Shown one piece after another: positions 15,708 to 23,600 of a stretch of 64,000 bases of DNA. The DNA lies in contig DGYK01000053.1 of assembly GCA_002398365.1 (NCBI GenBank), positions 4,785 through 68,784 of the forward strand, given 5' to 3'. Within the stretch, counting starts at the first letter, position 1, and each line of letters begins with the position of its first letter. Under the pieces are notes generated by a model. It searched no databases, was not told the DNA's origin, and saw nothing but the letters and a program-made list of their open reading frames with translations. The position numbers were made by a program, and so were the translations under genes. This DNA comes from Flammeovirgaceae bacterium UBA5008 (GTDB lineage Bacteria > Bacteroidota > Bacteroidia > Cytophagales > Cyclobacteriaceae).

Positions 15708-16381
15708 ATTGGATCGTCACCGCTTTAATCATGGGACTTGCCGGCAGTTTTCACTGCATGGGTATGTGCAGTCCTTTGGTAATGGCGTCAACAACACACA
15801 ATCCATTTTTGATTTCGAAAATCATTTACAATTCGGGACGTGTGCTGGTATACGGATTACTGGGTGCGGTCGCTGCGGCAGTTGGTAGCAGTTGGATACA
15901 GGTGCCAGAACAAAACTACCTGTCTCTTGCCATGGGTATTCTGTTTTTGTTTCTGGGATTTGGAGTTTTTAAAAAAGTACACATTCCATTAATAAGTCAA
16001 AGTGTAACACAGCTTCTCTCACACTTGCGCAAGTGGTTTGGTTATTGGTTACCAGCCCGCACGAATGTCTCGATGTGGGTTTTGGGGATGCTTAATGGAT
16101 TACTACCCTGCGGCCTCACGTATATGGCAGTCGCATCCTGTTTCATTTTACCATCAGCGGCAGATGGATTTTGGTTCATGATGGTATTTGGCTTGGGAAC
16201 GTGGCCTGTGATGGTCGGTATTACGTGGATGGCCAACGGTTTTATTCGTAAGATGAGTTATCAACGGGTTACCACCACTCTCTTTTTGCTGACCGGTATT
16301 TTATTGATTGGCAGAGTGTTCTGGACGCACCAGCATTCCATACATACCGAAACCCGTCAGCCTGTAGCAGTTTGCAAATAG
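15704..16381 (+). CDS. SafE/UreH-like membrane transporter in cbb3 cluster
   Basis: A 225-residue protein with about six membrane helices, of the sulfite exporter TauE/SafE or UreH type. The first helix carries GLAGSFHCMGMCSPLVMA, with a His and two Cys in HCxGMC; a later one carries GMLNGLLPCGLTYMA with another Cys. These repeats are typical of the version found in cbb3 operons. The His/Cys motifs suggest metal handling (copper or nickel) or thiol chemistry; the substrate is not known. It is coupled to ccoH by a four-base overlap, so I infer a role in oxidase maturation, possibly standing in for the missing ccoI or ccoS. Confidence 0.82.
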   Translation: MNWIVTALIMGLAGSFHCMGMCSPLVMASTTHNPFLISKIIYNSGRVLVYGLLGAVAAAVGSSWIQVPEQNYLSLAMGILFLFLGFGVFKKVHIPLISQSVTQLLSHLRKWFGYWLPARTNVSMWVLGMLNGLLPCGLTYMAVASCFILPSAADGFWFMMVFGLGTWPVMVGITWMANGFIRKMSYQRVTTTLFLLTGILLIGRVFWTHQHSIHTETRQPVAVCK

Positions 16382-16492
16382 CTGAGATAACGGAACAGAA
16401 TTCGATGTAAGTATTCCATCCAAAAAATGAACAGGAAGAACTGAAAATAGCTTATTTTTACTAAGAACTTAAAACGAAACTTTTTATTTAAT

Positions 16493-17341
16493 ATGAAAAA
16501 AATATTAGTTCCAACCGATTTCTCAAAGACTTCTATTACAGCGTATGAAACTGCCTTTGAGATTGCCAAGAAAGCAGGTGCTACCATTTATTTGTTGCAT
16601 GTGGTAGAAGAGGCTACACCCGATTCGTATCGTATCACCGGAGAATATGTAAAAGATGATTGGGAAGATCGTTTGTTTACTTTCAAGCTTTTAGAAAAGG
16701 CGAAAGCGCAATTAGAAAAATTAGTGAAAGATCCTCGTTTTGATGCGGTGAAAGTGGTAGGTGAGTTACGACTCGGAAATCCCTTCCACGGTATGAATGC
16801 AATCATAGCCGAACAAAAAGTGGATTTAGTGGTAATGGGTACGCGTGGCCAAACAAATCTGGAAGCGATGGTAATTGGTACTAACACCGAACGAATTGTT
16901 CGCCATTCTAAGTGCCCCATTTTGACGGTACACAAGAAGCCGGCATCAACGGATTTTAAAAATATTGTTTACGCTACAGCGATGTCAAAAGATGAGGAAG
17001 TGTTTTCACGGATCGTCAAGCGCACACAACAACTCTACGATTCTACGATTCACTTAGTGCGCATCAATACTCCGGGCGACTTCCAACGCGACAAAGTGGT
17101 GAAAGAATATATGAATAAGTTTGCGAAGAGCTTGCAGCTAAAGAATTTCACCGTCAACGTTTATAATGACTTAAGCGAAGAACAAGGTATCCTTTATTTT
17201 GCGGACAGCATTGATGCTGACTTGATTGCCATGGCCACTCACGGTCGAACAGGCTTTGCCCATGTATTGGCCGGCAGCATCGCAGAAGATGTTGTAAGTA
17301 AAGCGAAACGCCCTGTATTGACATTTGTAGTTAAGCGCTAA
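16493..17341 (+). CDS. tandem universal stress protein (UspA, two domains)
   Basis: This 282-residue cytosolic protein is made of two Usp domains (about 1-145 and 150-282). Domain 1 has the nucleotide motif GTRGQTNLEAMVIGT (G-x2-G-x9-G-T). Domain 2 has ATHGRTGFAHVLAGS, where the first Gly is Ala, so its ATP binding may be weaker. UspA proteins help cells survive stress and growth arrest. In Bacteroidota they commonly sit beside low-oxygen respiration genes, as here. It stands 111 bases after the cco genes and has its own terminator. Confidence 0.92.
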   Translation: MKKILVPTDFSKTSITAYETAFEIAKKAGATIYLLHVVEEATPDSYRITGEYVKDDWEDRLFTFKLLEKAKAQLEKLVKDPRFDAVKVVGELRLGNPFHGMNAIIAEQKVDLVVMGTRGQTNLEAMVIGTNTERIVRHSKCPILTVHKKPASTDFKNIVYATAMSKDEEVFSRIVKRTQQLYDSTIHLVRINTPGDFQRDKVVKEYMNKFAKSLQLKNFTVNVYNDLSEEQGILYFADSIDADLIAMATHGRTGFAHVLAGSIAEDVVSKAKRPVLTFVVKR

Positions 17342-17364
17342 ACACTTGTTGGCGAATCATTTTT

Positions 17365-17394
17365 AAAGCCCCTTTACCGGGGCTTTATTATTTT
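17365..17394 (+). terminator. rho-independent terminator after uspA gene
   Basis: AAAGCCCC (17365-17372) pairs with GGGGCTTT (17379-17386) around a six-base loop, followed by ATTATTTT. It ends transcription of the universal stress gene just before the J-domain gene. Confidence 0.88.
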
Positions 17395-17418
17395 AGGGCA
17401 ATTCCCTATACTTGATTC

Positions 17419-18219
17419 TTGAAAAACTATTACTTCATTCTCCAAATCTCTATCCATGCACGCGAGGCCGATATCAAACGCGCTTATCGCAGGCTGGCGC
17501 TGCTCTATCATCCCGACCGGAATTCTTCGATCGATGCGGCAGAGAAGTTTAGGGAAATCACTGAAGCGTATGAAGCGTTGAGCGACCCGGTTAAAAAATT
17601 CCTTTACGATCAGATGTTGGCCGGTGACTCAACGGAAATAGTTGTAGAACAGAATCCTACCACCACGCATCGCGATCCTCGCTATCGACCGAGGCCGAAT
17701 GCAGAACCGCTGCACCACCGTCCATCTGCCAGACGCCAAATGCTGGATCTGATGGATCGTCATCTTTCAAAAGCCATTTTTATTTCCAAGGTGACTTTAT
17801 TCTTTTGTAGTGTTCTCTTTCTGGACTTTGTACTGCCCGTTAGTAAGAACAGCGAGCGCGTGATGGGGATTTATACGATTGGAGGAAAGTATGGTAGTAG
17901 TTTTAAAATAGAAACATCCAAAGGCAAATCATACCGCATGAGTACGAACAGCCTTTCGTATTTTACCAATTTTGATGATGTGAAGATTTGTACGACCCCC
18001 ATCTTGTTTGTACCCAAACGAATTGAAACAGGTAGCGGCTTCAAACATCGCCTCCCCATTTCGATTTACGGCAACTTCATTTTCTTTCCCATTATTTGGT
18101 TAATTACATCTCTGTTTGGCGTCTTTTACAAGGAAACCGTTGAGATGCGCTTTAATCTGGGCGTTGCGAACTTTCTTTTGATATTTTTTAACTTGATCAT
18201 CTTCTACATCAGTAAATAA
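17419..18219 (+). CDS. membrane-anchored J-domain protein
   Basis: A 266-residue protein with a canonical N-terminal J domain (1-68) including the HPD motif in LLYHPDRN, so it should stimulate the ATPase of a DnaK partner. A linker rich in Pro/Arg/His follows, then hydrophobic segments at about 117-137, 212-232 and 246-264 that look like membrane helices. It has neither the Gly/Phe region nor the zinc domain of true DnaJ. The start is TTG at 17419, chosen because it begins the J domain exactly (MKNYYFIL) and no in-frame ATG lies nearby. YciH follows after 2 bases. Confidence 0.85.
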   Translation: MKNYYFILQISIHAREADIKRAYRRLALLYHPDRNSSIDAAEKFREITEAYEALSDPVKKFLYDQMLAGDSTEIVVEQNPTTTHRDPRYRPRPNAEPLHHRPSARRQMLDLMDRHLSKAIFISKVTLFFCSVLFLDFVLPVSKNSERVMGIYTIGGKYGSSFKIETSKGKSYRMSTNSLSYFTNFDDVKICTTPILFVPKRIETGSGFKHRLPISIYGNFIFFPIIWLITSLFGVFYKETVEMRFNLGVANFLLIFFNLIIFYISK

Positions 18220-18221
18220 TT

Positions 18222-18569
18222 ATGGCAAAAAAGAATGAATGGAAAAATAGAGAAGGTGTTGTGTATTCCACCAGCAGCGATTTTCAATTTCAGATGTCAT
18301 CGCAAGATGAGGCCCAAACGCTGCCACCCCAGCAGCAAAATCTGAAAGTGCTTTTGGATAAGAGCGGCAGAGCAGGAAAGCAAGTGACCTTGGTAACTGG
18401 ATTTATAGGCACTACTGATGACTTGGAGCAACTAACCAAATTGTTGAAAACCAAATGTGGCGTTGGCGGCTCTTCAAAAGAAGGCGAAATACTCATTCAA
18501 GGTGATGTTCGCACCAAAGTAGCCGAGATCCTTACCAAAGAAGGGTATAAGGTTAAAAAAGTCGGTTGA
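18222..18569 (+). CDS. yciH: translation initiation factor SUI1/YciH family
   Basis: A 115-residue protein with the SUI1/eIF1 fold. The conserved core reads GKQVTLVTGF, LEQLTKLLKTKCGVGGSSKEGEILIQGD (about residues 68-95) and VAEILTKEGYKVKKVG. Bacterial YciH proteins bind the small ribosomal subunit and influence start-codon fidelity or translation under stress. The gene is 2 bases after the J-domain gene and ends 5 bases before the convergent TetR gene. Confidence 0.93.
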   Translation: MAKKNEWKNREGVVYSTSSDFQFQMSSQDEAQTLPPQQQNLKVLLDKSGRAGKQVTLVTGFIGTTDDLEQLTKLLKTKCGVGGSSKEGEILIQGDVRTKVAEILTKEGYKVKKVG

Positions 18570-18574
18570 GAAAA

Positions 18575-19162
18575 TCAGTTTTTCTTCAAACCGTTCACCA
18601 GCATATCCGATAGCTGCTCACCCAAATCATTGGGAACTACATCACCCTCTGGGTCGTACCACATGGGCATCCAGTTCAATGAAGAGAACAAAGTCATTAC
18701 CGCCAGTTTCTTATCGATGTTTGGCTTGAATTCCCCCATCCGAATGCCATCTTCAATCATTGATTTGAAGCGGTTGATGTAGTTGATGCGGAGTAACAGG
18801 AAATCGCGCAAATACGGTTGGCTTAAATGCCGATGCTCATTCATGAATACCGCAGAAGCGGTCAAATCTTTCGCCATTACCTGAATGTGGCCGATGATGC
18901 CTTTGCGCAGTTTTTCACTGGCAGGTAATTTTTGTTTCTCCACTTCTTCCAACGATTTTCTAAACTCATGCGCCATATCAAAGCAAAGGTTCTGTAGAAT
19001 TTCTTCCTTCGATTTGATATGCGAGTACAAGCTGGCGGCTTCGATTCCCAGTTTCTGAGCTAAGTCGCGCATGGAAGAGGCAGCGTAGCCCTTCTCTCTG
19101 AACAACTGTGCTGCGCTTCGGATTACCTGTTCTTTTCTACTCAAATTTGCGACTGTCTCCAT
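18575..19162 (-). CDS. TetR family transcriptional regulator
   Basis: A 195-residue regulator with an N-terminal TetR HTH (about 8-55: IRSAAQLFREKGYAASSMRD, then AQKLGIEAASLYSHIKSKEEIL) and an all-helical ligand/dimer domain of the TetR_C type found in fatty-acid-responsive repressors. The inducer is unknown. It is divergent from a small membrane protein gene. The two promoters are only about 10 bases apart, so one operator could control both. Confidence 0.9.
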   Translation of the reverse strand: METVANLSRKEQVIRSAAQLFREKGYAASSMRDLAQKLGIEAASLYSHIKSKEEILQNLCFDMAHEFRKSLEEVEKQKLPASEKLRKGIIGHIQVMAKDLTASAVFMNEHRHLSQPYLRDFLLLRINYINRFKSMIEDGIRMGEFKPNIDKKLAVMTLFSSLNWMPMWYDPEGDVVPNDLGEQLSDMLVNGLKKN

Positions 19163-19185
19163 GGTGTGAATTAAGACTTTCGAAA

Positions 19186-19210
19186 CAAAGATAATTTATA
19201 ATTAGCTTTG
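19186..19210. promoter_or_regulatory. back-to-back Bacteroidota -7 elements for tetR gene and 19231 gene
   Basis: On the minus strand TATCTTTG (19193-19186) matches TAnnTTTG and lies about 24 bases upstream of the TetR start. On the plus strand TAGCTTTG (19203-19210) matches the same consensus and lies 20 bases upstream of the ATG at 19231. The 9 bases between them are A/T-rich and near-palindromic. The -33 boxes are not well matched. A repressor bound here would block both promoters. Confidence 0.65.
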
Positions 19211-19230
19211 AATGTATAAAGTTAACTAAA

Positions 19231-19731
19231 ATGAATTTCAGCACACTGGGCGAATTCTTCTACAAGTTGTATAACAGGTGCCTTTTGGTAATGTTTATCC
19301 CCATTGGTGTATTTCTAGCCGTTTATTACTTTTTGTTGGTTGGTGATTTGACTGCTATCATTCAAGATGAAAAACTGATTCAAGTCATATTAATTGCTTT
19401 TCCTATCATCTCTGTTATAAACCTAACGATTGTTCACTTGGTGGCTGCTGCCCGTTTTAAGGCTTTGATTCCTGAGCCTAGCTTAGGCATTCGCCTTGAG
19501 AAATACTTATCAGCGGGATTCATCCGAATCAGTTCACTTGCATCCGGATCGGTGCTCATGGCTATTGGATTAGCATTGACAAGTCATGAGTATTTCACCA
19601 TCTACTTTTCAATTTCCTTGTTGTGGTTATTTTTTATTTGGCCAACACCATCACGCGTCAGTAAAGATTTAAAACTGAAGGGCGATGAGAAAAAAATGGT
19701 TTTGACAAAGGGAGAAGCTTTCCGTTTCTGA
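19231..19731 (+). CDS. four-helix membrane protein of unknown function
   Basis: A 166-residue protein with four predicted membrane helices (about 15-36, 44-70, 92-112 and 117-136), then a short charged cytosolic tail (SRVSKDLKLKGDEKKMV). I do not recognise a family. It is divergent from the TetR-type regulator with overlapping promoters, which makes it the most likely regulatory target. It may encode a small transport or envelope component, but nothing in the sequence shows a substrate. Confidence 0.7.
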   Translation: MNFSTLGEFFYKLYNRCLLVMFIPIGVFLAVYYFLLVGDLTAIIQDEKLIQVILIAFPIISVINLTIVHLVAAARFKALIPEPSLGIRLEKYLSAGFIRISSLASGSVLMAIGLALTSHEYFTIYFSISLLWLFFIWPTPSRVSKDLKLKGDEKKMVLTKGEAFRF

Positions 19732-19782
19732 TCCTTTAAAAATAGTGACTGCCAAAATTCTGAGTTCAGTTGATCCGTAAAA

Positions 19783-19816
19783 ATAAAAAAAGTGGATCCA
19801 CAAAGGCATCCACTTT
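19783..19816 (-). terminator. terminator for the outer-membrane gene at 19839-20876
   Basis: Read on the minus strand, AAAGTGGAT (19816-19808) pairs with ATCCACTTT (19797-19789) around a ten-base loop and is followed by TTTTATTTTTA. It lies 22 bases past the stop of the minus-strand gene and may also stop readthrough from the plus-strand gene at 19731. Confidence 0.85.
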
Positions 19817-19838
19817 CGATTTATAAGTATTCCTTTTT

Positions 19839-20876
19839 TTACAGCGTAATTCCGAAACTGAAAGCATTCAACTGTGGACCTTTTCCTGCTACAAAAAGAT
19901 CATTCATATCATAGTTGAAGAAAAAGTCCGTTCCTCTAAATCCGAACTGTGCGCGAATGCCGTATCGGATATTGTTTAGAAAGTATGGATCGTGGTGACG
20001 CTCAACTTTATCATCGCCATCTACATCATACACCTGCTTGGTATAGCTGTCGATGCGGTAGCCAACGTACGGCCCTGCACCCATCCGGAATCCGCGAGAA
20101 TGATTACCGCTGAATAGACCGGGCTTGCGGTTGTTTCCGGCAAAATCAATCATGGGTACCGCAGATAAATTAACATACACTACGGTAAGTTTGCTCTTGT
20201 CGAATCTGTTGGTGCGCAGATCTTCACTAAAGGTCACACCATTGTCATCTTTCACGAGCAGTGTTTTGTCGTTTTGAAATTTGAAGTTGTACCAACTGAC
20301 ACCACCGGCCCATTCCAAGAAAAATTTATTTCCTAGCCTTGTGCGCTGTGTAGAGTTCAAAGCCACGTACCAACTTCCCCAAGGCCGTACGGTGTAAATT
20401 TTGTTCGCATCTGCAGGGAAGCTTCCATTCTCTAGATAATTGTTTGTTCCTATATCAATGTTAAATGAACTGTAGGTGCGTTTGCGGTAGCTTCTGCGAG
20501 AGCTGCGCGAAGAGTAGCTATCCGAGCGGTCGCTGTCATAATAGTTTTGACGGTTATCGTTTTCACGGTACCGAGCACGGTCAGCTTCTGTGGGCCATTC
20601 TTCAGTACTCGCAGTTGTCTGCGTAGTGTCTTTCAAATAATTCGATGCGGGTACTGCCAGTTGAGTGGAGTCGCGCTTATCCAATTTGGTGATCATATCG
20701 TCCATCAGCGACTGGAAGTTGTAGTGCTTGAGTGTTTCCAAATCTTTTTTGTCCTGGATAGCAAAAATGACTTTGCTGGCTTCGCCTACTTTAATTACTA
20801 CGGTGTCAGCCTTTTTTTGCGCTTGCGCGAAAACGGTAGTGAAGAGGAGGATAATTATAATCAATCGGGTTGTCAT
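19839..20876 (-). CDS. outer-membrane beta-barrel protein linked to ECF sigma module
   Basis: This 345-residue exported protein has a signal peptide (1-20, ending FAQAQ). An alpha/linker region follows, with a Ser/Arg/Tyr-rich low-complexity segment at about 112-137. A C-terminal half of amphipathic strands ends in Phe-containing LNAFSFGITL, typical of an outer-membrane barrel. A DVDGDDKVERH loop could bind calcium. It is the third gene of a minus-strand set: ECF sigma factor, putative anti-sigma, this protein. It may be the output or the sensor of that system. The specific function is unknown. Confidence 0.72.
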   Translation of the reverse strand: MTTRLIIIILLFTTVFAQAQKKADTVVIKVGEASKVIFAIQDKKDLETLKHYNFQSLMDDMITKLDKRDSTQLAVPASNYLKDTTQTTASTEEWPTEADRARYRENDNRQNYYDSDRSDSYSSRSSRRSYRKRTYSSFNIDIGTNNYLENGSFPADANKIYTVRPWGSWYVALNSTQRTRLGNKFFLEWAGGVSWYNFKFQNDKTLLVKDDNGVTFSEDLRTNRFDKSKLTVVYVNLSAVPMIDFAGNNRKPGLFSGNHSRGFRMGAGPYVGYRIDSYTKQVYDVDGDDKVERHHDPYFLNNIRYGIRAQFGFRGTDFFFNYDMNDLFVAGKGPQLNAFSFGITL

Positions 20877-20990
20877 ACAAATTCGATTTATGTTTTTGAA
20901 GGTCTTTGTTATGAGACCTATGTTTCAGTTAAAGATAACAAGTTTTACTTTTTTGAAATTGCTTGGATGACTTACAGTAATAACTTGTTT

Positions 20991-21692
20991 TTAGTTGATG
21001 TTGTCTTTCGTTTGTTTTTGGTTGGAGGCAAATAGTTTGTTAGTTAGGTCAGAGAGATCCAATCCGCTCTCTCCGTTTTTTAAATCACGGGCTTTGGAGA
21101 AAAGCTTTTTTAAACCATTCGTTTTTTCTTCGGCCTGTGCTGTTACTTCCGTTGTCACGGGAGCCAATGTAAATTCAAGCACGATTGACTTCTCGATTTT
21201 AGTTACTTGAGCAACCTGCGCTACGTCCGCAGTTGCAGGCACTTCACTGGGTACAGTCACTTCTTGCATGGGTTTGGTAGATTCAAGCAATGAAGCTGCG
21301 ATAGTTGCCTCTGTTTTTGAAACCGATGCTTTTTCTGTTCTAACCGAAAGAACCTCAGCATTCTTTGCAGAAACTCCTTTGGCCGAGGCTACGGCAGGCG
21401 CTGGCTTGCTAATTTCCATTGCGGCAGGCGGTGCTGTTTCAACGGGTTGTTGTGGCGTCTCTGTTTTTCGTTGCGATAGCTGCGTGTTTGTTTCCACGGC
21501 ACTTCGCTGCGACCAGTACAATGCACTCATCAAACCGACACCAAGCAACACCCCGGCCGCTATTCGCCATACGGCTAAAGTATTATTTTTTTTTGCGAGA
21601 CTTCCCTCGATCCGTTGCCAAGCATTGCCGGACGGAGGCGCGGCATGATGCTCCAGCTTGTTTTTGAAAAGTTCGTCTAATCGGTTTTCCAT
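20991..21692 (-). CDS. putative anti-sigma factor (single-pass membrane protein)
   Basis: A 233-residue protein whose N-terminal cytosolic segment (MENRLDELFKNKLEHHAAPP, about 40 residues) precedes one membrane helix (41-60, VWRIAAGVLLGVGLMSALYW). A periplasmic low-complexity region rich in Ala, Thr, Val, Glu and Lys follows. The short N-terminal sigma-binding-like helix, single membrane span and position one base after an ECF sigma gene are all as expected for a Bacteroidota anti-sigma factor. No zinc (ZAS) motif is visible, so the call rests mainly on topology and context. Confidence 0.65.
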   Translation of the reverse strand: MENRLDELFKNKLEHHAAPPSGNAWQRIEGSLAKKNNTLAVWRIAAGVLLGVGLMSALYWSQRSAVETNTQLSQRKTETPQQPVETAPPAAMEISKPAPAVASAKGVSAKNAEVLSVRTEKASVSKTEATIAASLLESTKPMQEVTVPSEVPATADVAQVAQVTKIEKSIVLEFTLAPVTTEVTAQAEEKTNGLKKLFSKARDLKNGESGLDLSDLTNKLFASNQKQTKDNIN

Positions 21693-21693
21693 A

Positions 21694-22263
21694 TCAGTTC
21701 ATTTTTTGTGAAAGCACTAAGTCTGCTTCCATTAACTTCTTTTGTAGCAAGGCACGCGCGCGGCTCAACTGTGACTTTGACGTATTTTCGCTGATCCCCA
21801 ATTGATCGGCAATCTCCTGGTGTGAAAATCCGTCTACCGCATACAGATTAAAAACAATCCGATAGCCGGTCGGCAGTGAGGCAATTAATTTCATCAAATC
21901 TTCCGCTTCCATTTGGCTTTCGATCCGATCGTAATCCGGCTCGCGGTCGGCAGCTTCAATGTCAGTTTCCAAATACATGTTTTTATTCTTGCGCAAGTAG
22001 CTCAGCGACTCGTTTACCATAATCCGTCTGATCCAACCTTCAAAGCTTCCCTCATTTTTGTACTGATCGATCCGTTCAAAAATTTTGGTGAAGGCCATCA
22101 CCAGCACGTCTTCCGCTTCCATTTTATCTTTGATATAGCGGCAGCAGAGCGTGTACATTTTGCCGGAGAAAAACTCATAGAGAGCATGCTGCGCCTCCCG
22201 GTTTTGCCGTTTGCAGCCTTCAATCCAATCTTTTTCTTTAGCCCGGTAAATCTGTAAAGTCAT
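21694..22263 (-). CDS. ECF RNA polymerase sigma factor
   Basis: A 189-residue sigma-70 family factor of the extracytoplasmic-function class. Region 2 (about 25-90) contains YIKDKMEAEDVLVMAFTKIFERIDQY and the -10-recognition stretch FEGWIRRIMVNESLSYLRK. Region 4 (about 130-180) has LPTGYRIVFNLYAVDGFSHQEIADQLGISENTSKSQLSRARALLQ (positions 127-171), a clear HTH. It probably directs transcription of its own operon. A perfect 14-base palindrome lies 22 bases upstream of the start, which suggests an extra regulator. Confidence 0.93.
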   Translation of the reverse strand: MTLQIYRAKEKDWIEGCKRQNREAQHALYEFFSGKMYTLCCRYIKDKMEAEDVLVMAFTKIFERIDQYKNEGSFEGWIRRIMVNESLSYLRKNKNMYLETDIEAADREPDYDRIESQMEAEDLMKLIASLPTGYRIVFNLYAVDGFSHQEIADQLGISENTSKSQLSRARALLQKKLMEADLVLSQKMN

Positions 22264-22284
22264 TTAAGCAAATTCAATAACAAG

Positions 22285-22298
22285 ATGCGTATACGCAT
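22285..22298. promoter_or_regulatory. perfect 14-base palindrome upstream of the ECF sigma gene
   Basis: ATGCGTATACGCAT is a perfect inverted repeat with no spacer, 22-35 bases ahead of the sigma-factor ATG, where a promoter should be. It is a candidate operator for a dimeric repressor. No second copy was noticed in the window. Confidence 0.45.
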
Positions 22299-22484
22299 TC
22301 AGGGGTTGCATGGGTTTAGAAACTTTCTGTTGAAGTACCCTGAAATTACTGATTTTGAGAGATTTGGGTTGCCGATATAATGATCTTTCCCTATGGATAG
22401 GTTCGTAGTAATAGTAAGAAGAAGATCAATAAGTCTTGTTGGTATTTCATTCTATCCAATAAATATGGAAACATGAACTTACGA

Positions 22485-23588
22485 TCAAACCTTTACAAAA
22501 ATCTTGTGCTTATACATTTGCCACAAGATCACTAGAAAGAAAAGAATGAAAGACATGGCAAATGCTAATGACGCATTCATCGGGCTCAACCAACTGGCGT
22601 ATGCATTCTGATAAATGTACGACCACAATGAAATCGCTTGATCTCCATCTCCAATTTTCGTACGAATCAAAAACTTCGCCAATAATCCGGAGGCCACAAA
22701 AACAAAAATCGCATTGGTGCCATAATAAATAAATGGAGTAGACCACTTCTTAATTCCCTGCACATCGATCAACCAATAGCATCCAGCTAAAAACTGCATG
22801 GCGATGCCTCCGGCATACAACACATAGCTGCTCGTCCACAAGGCTTTGTTGATTGGAAACACCAATCCCCACGCAAGTCCACCAACAATCAACAATGCGC
22901 CAATAAAAAACAACCAGGTCACTTTTTCTGCCGGTTGTTCAATTTTCGAAAACAATTGTCCTGATAAAACACCTAACAATCCTGTGGCAATAGCGGGTAC
23001 AGTGCTTAATATTCCTTCCGGATCCCACGTTTTACTTTGTGCCCACAGATGGCCGTTTAACAATAGTCGATCCATCCATGCCCCTAGATTTGTCTCCGGT
23101 TCAAGATTTGCCGCTCCCACACCCGGTACCGGAATCATCGTCATCAAAATAAAATACCCGACTAATAAAAGAATAGCCATTCGCAGTTGCACCAGCCAAT
23201 TTGTTTTGAAATAAATCAATGAGCAAAACAAAAATACGATGCTGATGCGTTGCAGCACGCCCGGTATTCGCACCGTTTCAAAATTGAATTTGGGTATCAA
23301 CGCCAGCATCATTCCCAGCAAAAAGATGATCACCGTTCTGCGGATGATTTTGATCAAATTATTTTTCGATAAACCTTCAGCCAACTTGGGTTGATAGGCA
23401 AAATGAATCGACACTCCAACAATGAAGAGAAAGAATGGAAATATCAAATCTGTTGGCGTACAACCATGCCATTTTGCATGCAAAAGAGGCGGATACACAC
23501 TGTCCCAACTGCCGGGATTGTTTACCAGAATCATGGCAGCCACCGTGATACCTCTGAATACATCCAATGAATAGAGCCGTTGATTCAT
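22485..23588 (-). CDS. DUF5009/HGSNAT-like membrane acyltransferase
   Basis: This 367-residue protein has about ten membrane helices and the signature of the heparan-alpha-glucosaminide N-acetyltransferase (HGSNAT)/NagX/DUF5009 family: RLYSLDVFRGITVAAMILVNNPG near the N-terminus (4-26), HAKWHGCTPTDLIFPFFLFIVG (about 38-59) with the His/Asp pair, and RIPGVLQRISIVF. Family members move an acetyl group from cytosolic acetyl-CoA across the membrane onto an amino sugar. In Bacteroidota this is linked to amino-sugar use. It follows the beta-CASP nuclease gene by 12 bases and is probably cotranscribed. The sugar substrate is not known. Confidence 0.85.
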   Translation of the reverse strand: MNQRLYSLDVFRGITVAAMILVNNPGSWDSVYPPLLHAKWHGCTPTDLIFPFFLFIVGVSIHFAYQPKLAEGLSKNNLIKIIRRTVIIFLLGMMLALIPKFNFETVRIPGVLQRISIVFLFCSLIYFKTNWLVQLRMAILLLVGYFILMTMIPVPGVGAANLEPETNLGAWMDRLLLNGHLWAQSKTWDPEGILSTVPAIATGLLGVLSGQLFSKIEQPAEKVTWLFFIGALLIVGGLAWGLVFPINKALWTSSYVLYAGGIAMQFLAGCYWLIDVQGIKKWSTPFIYYGTNAIFVFVASGLLAKFLIRTKIGDGDQAISLWSYIYQNAYASWLSPMNASLAFAMSFILFFLVILWQMYKHKIFVKV

Positions 23589-23600
23589 TCCGTGCTGATT

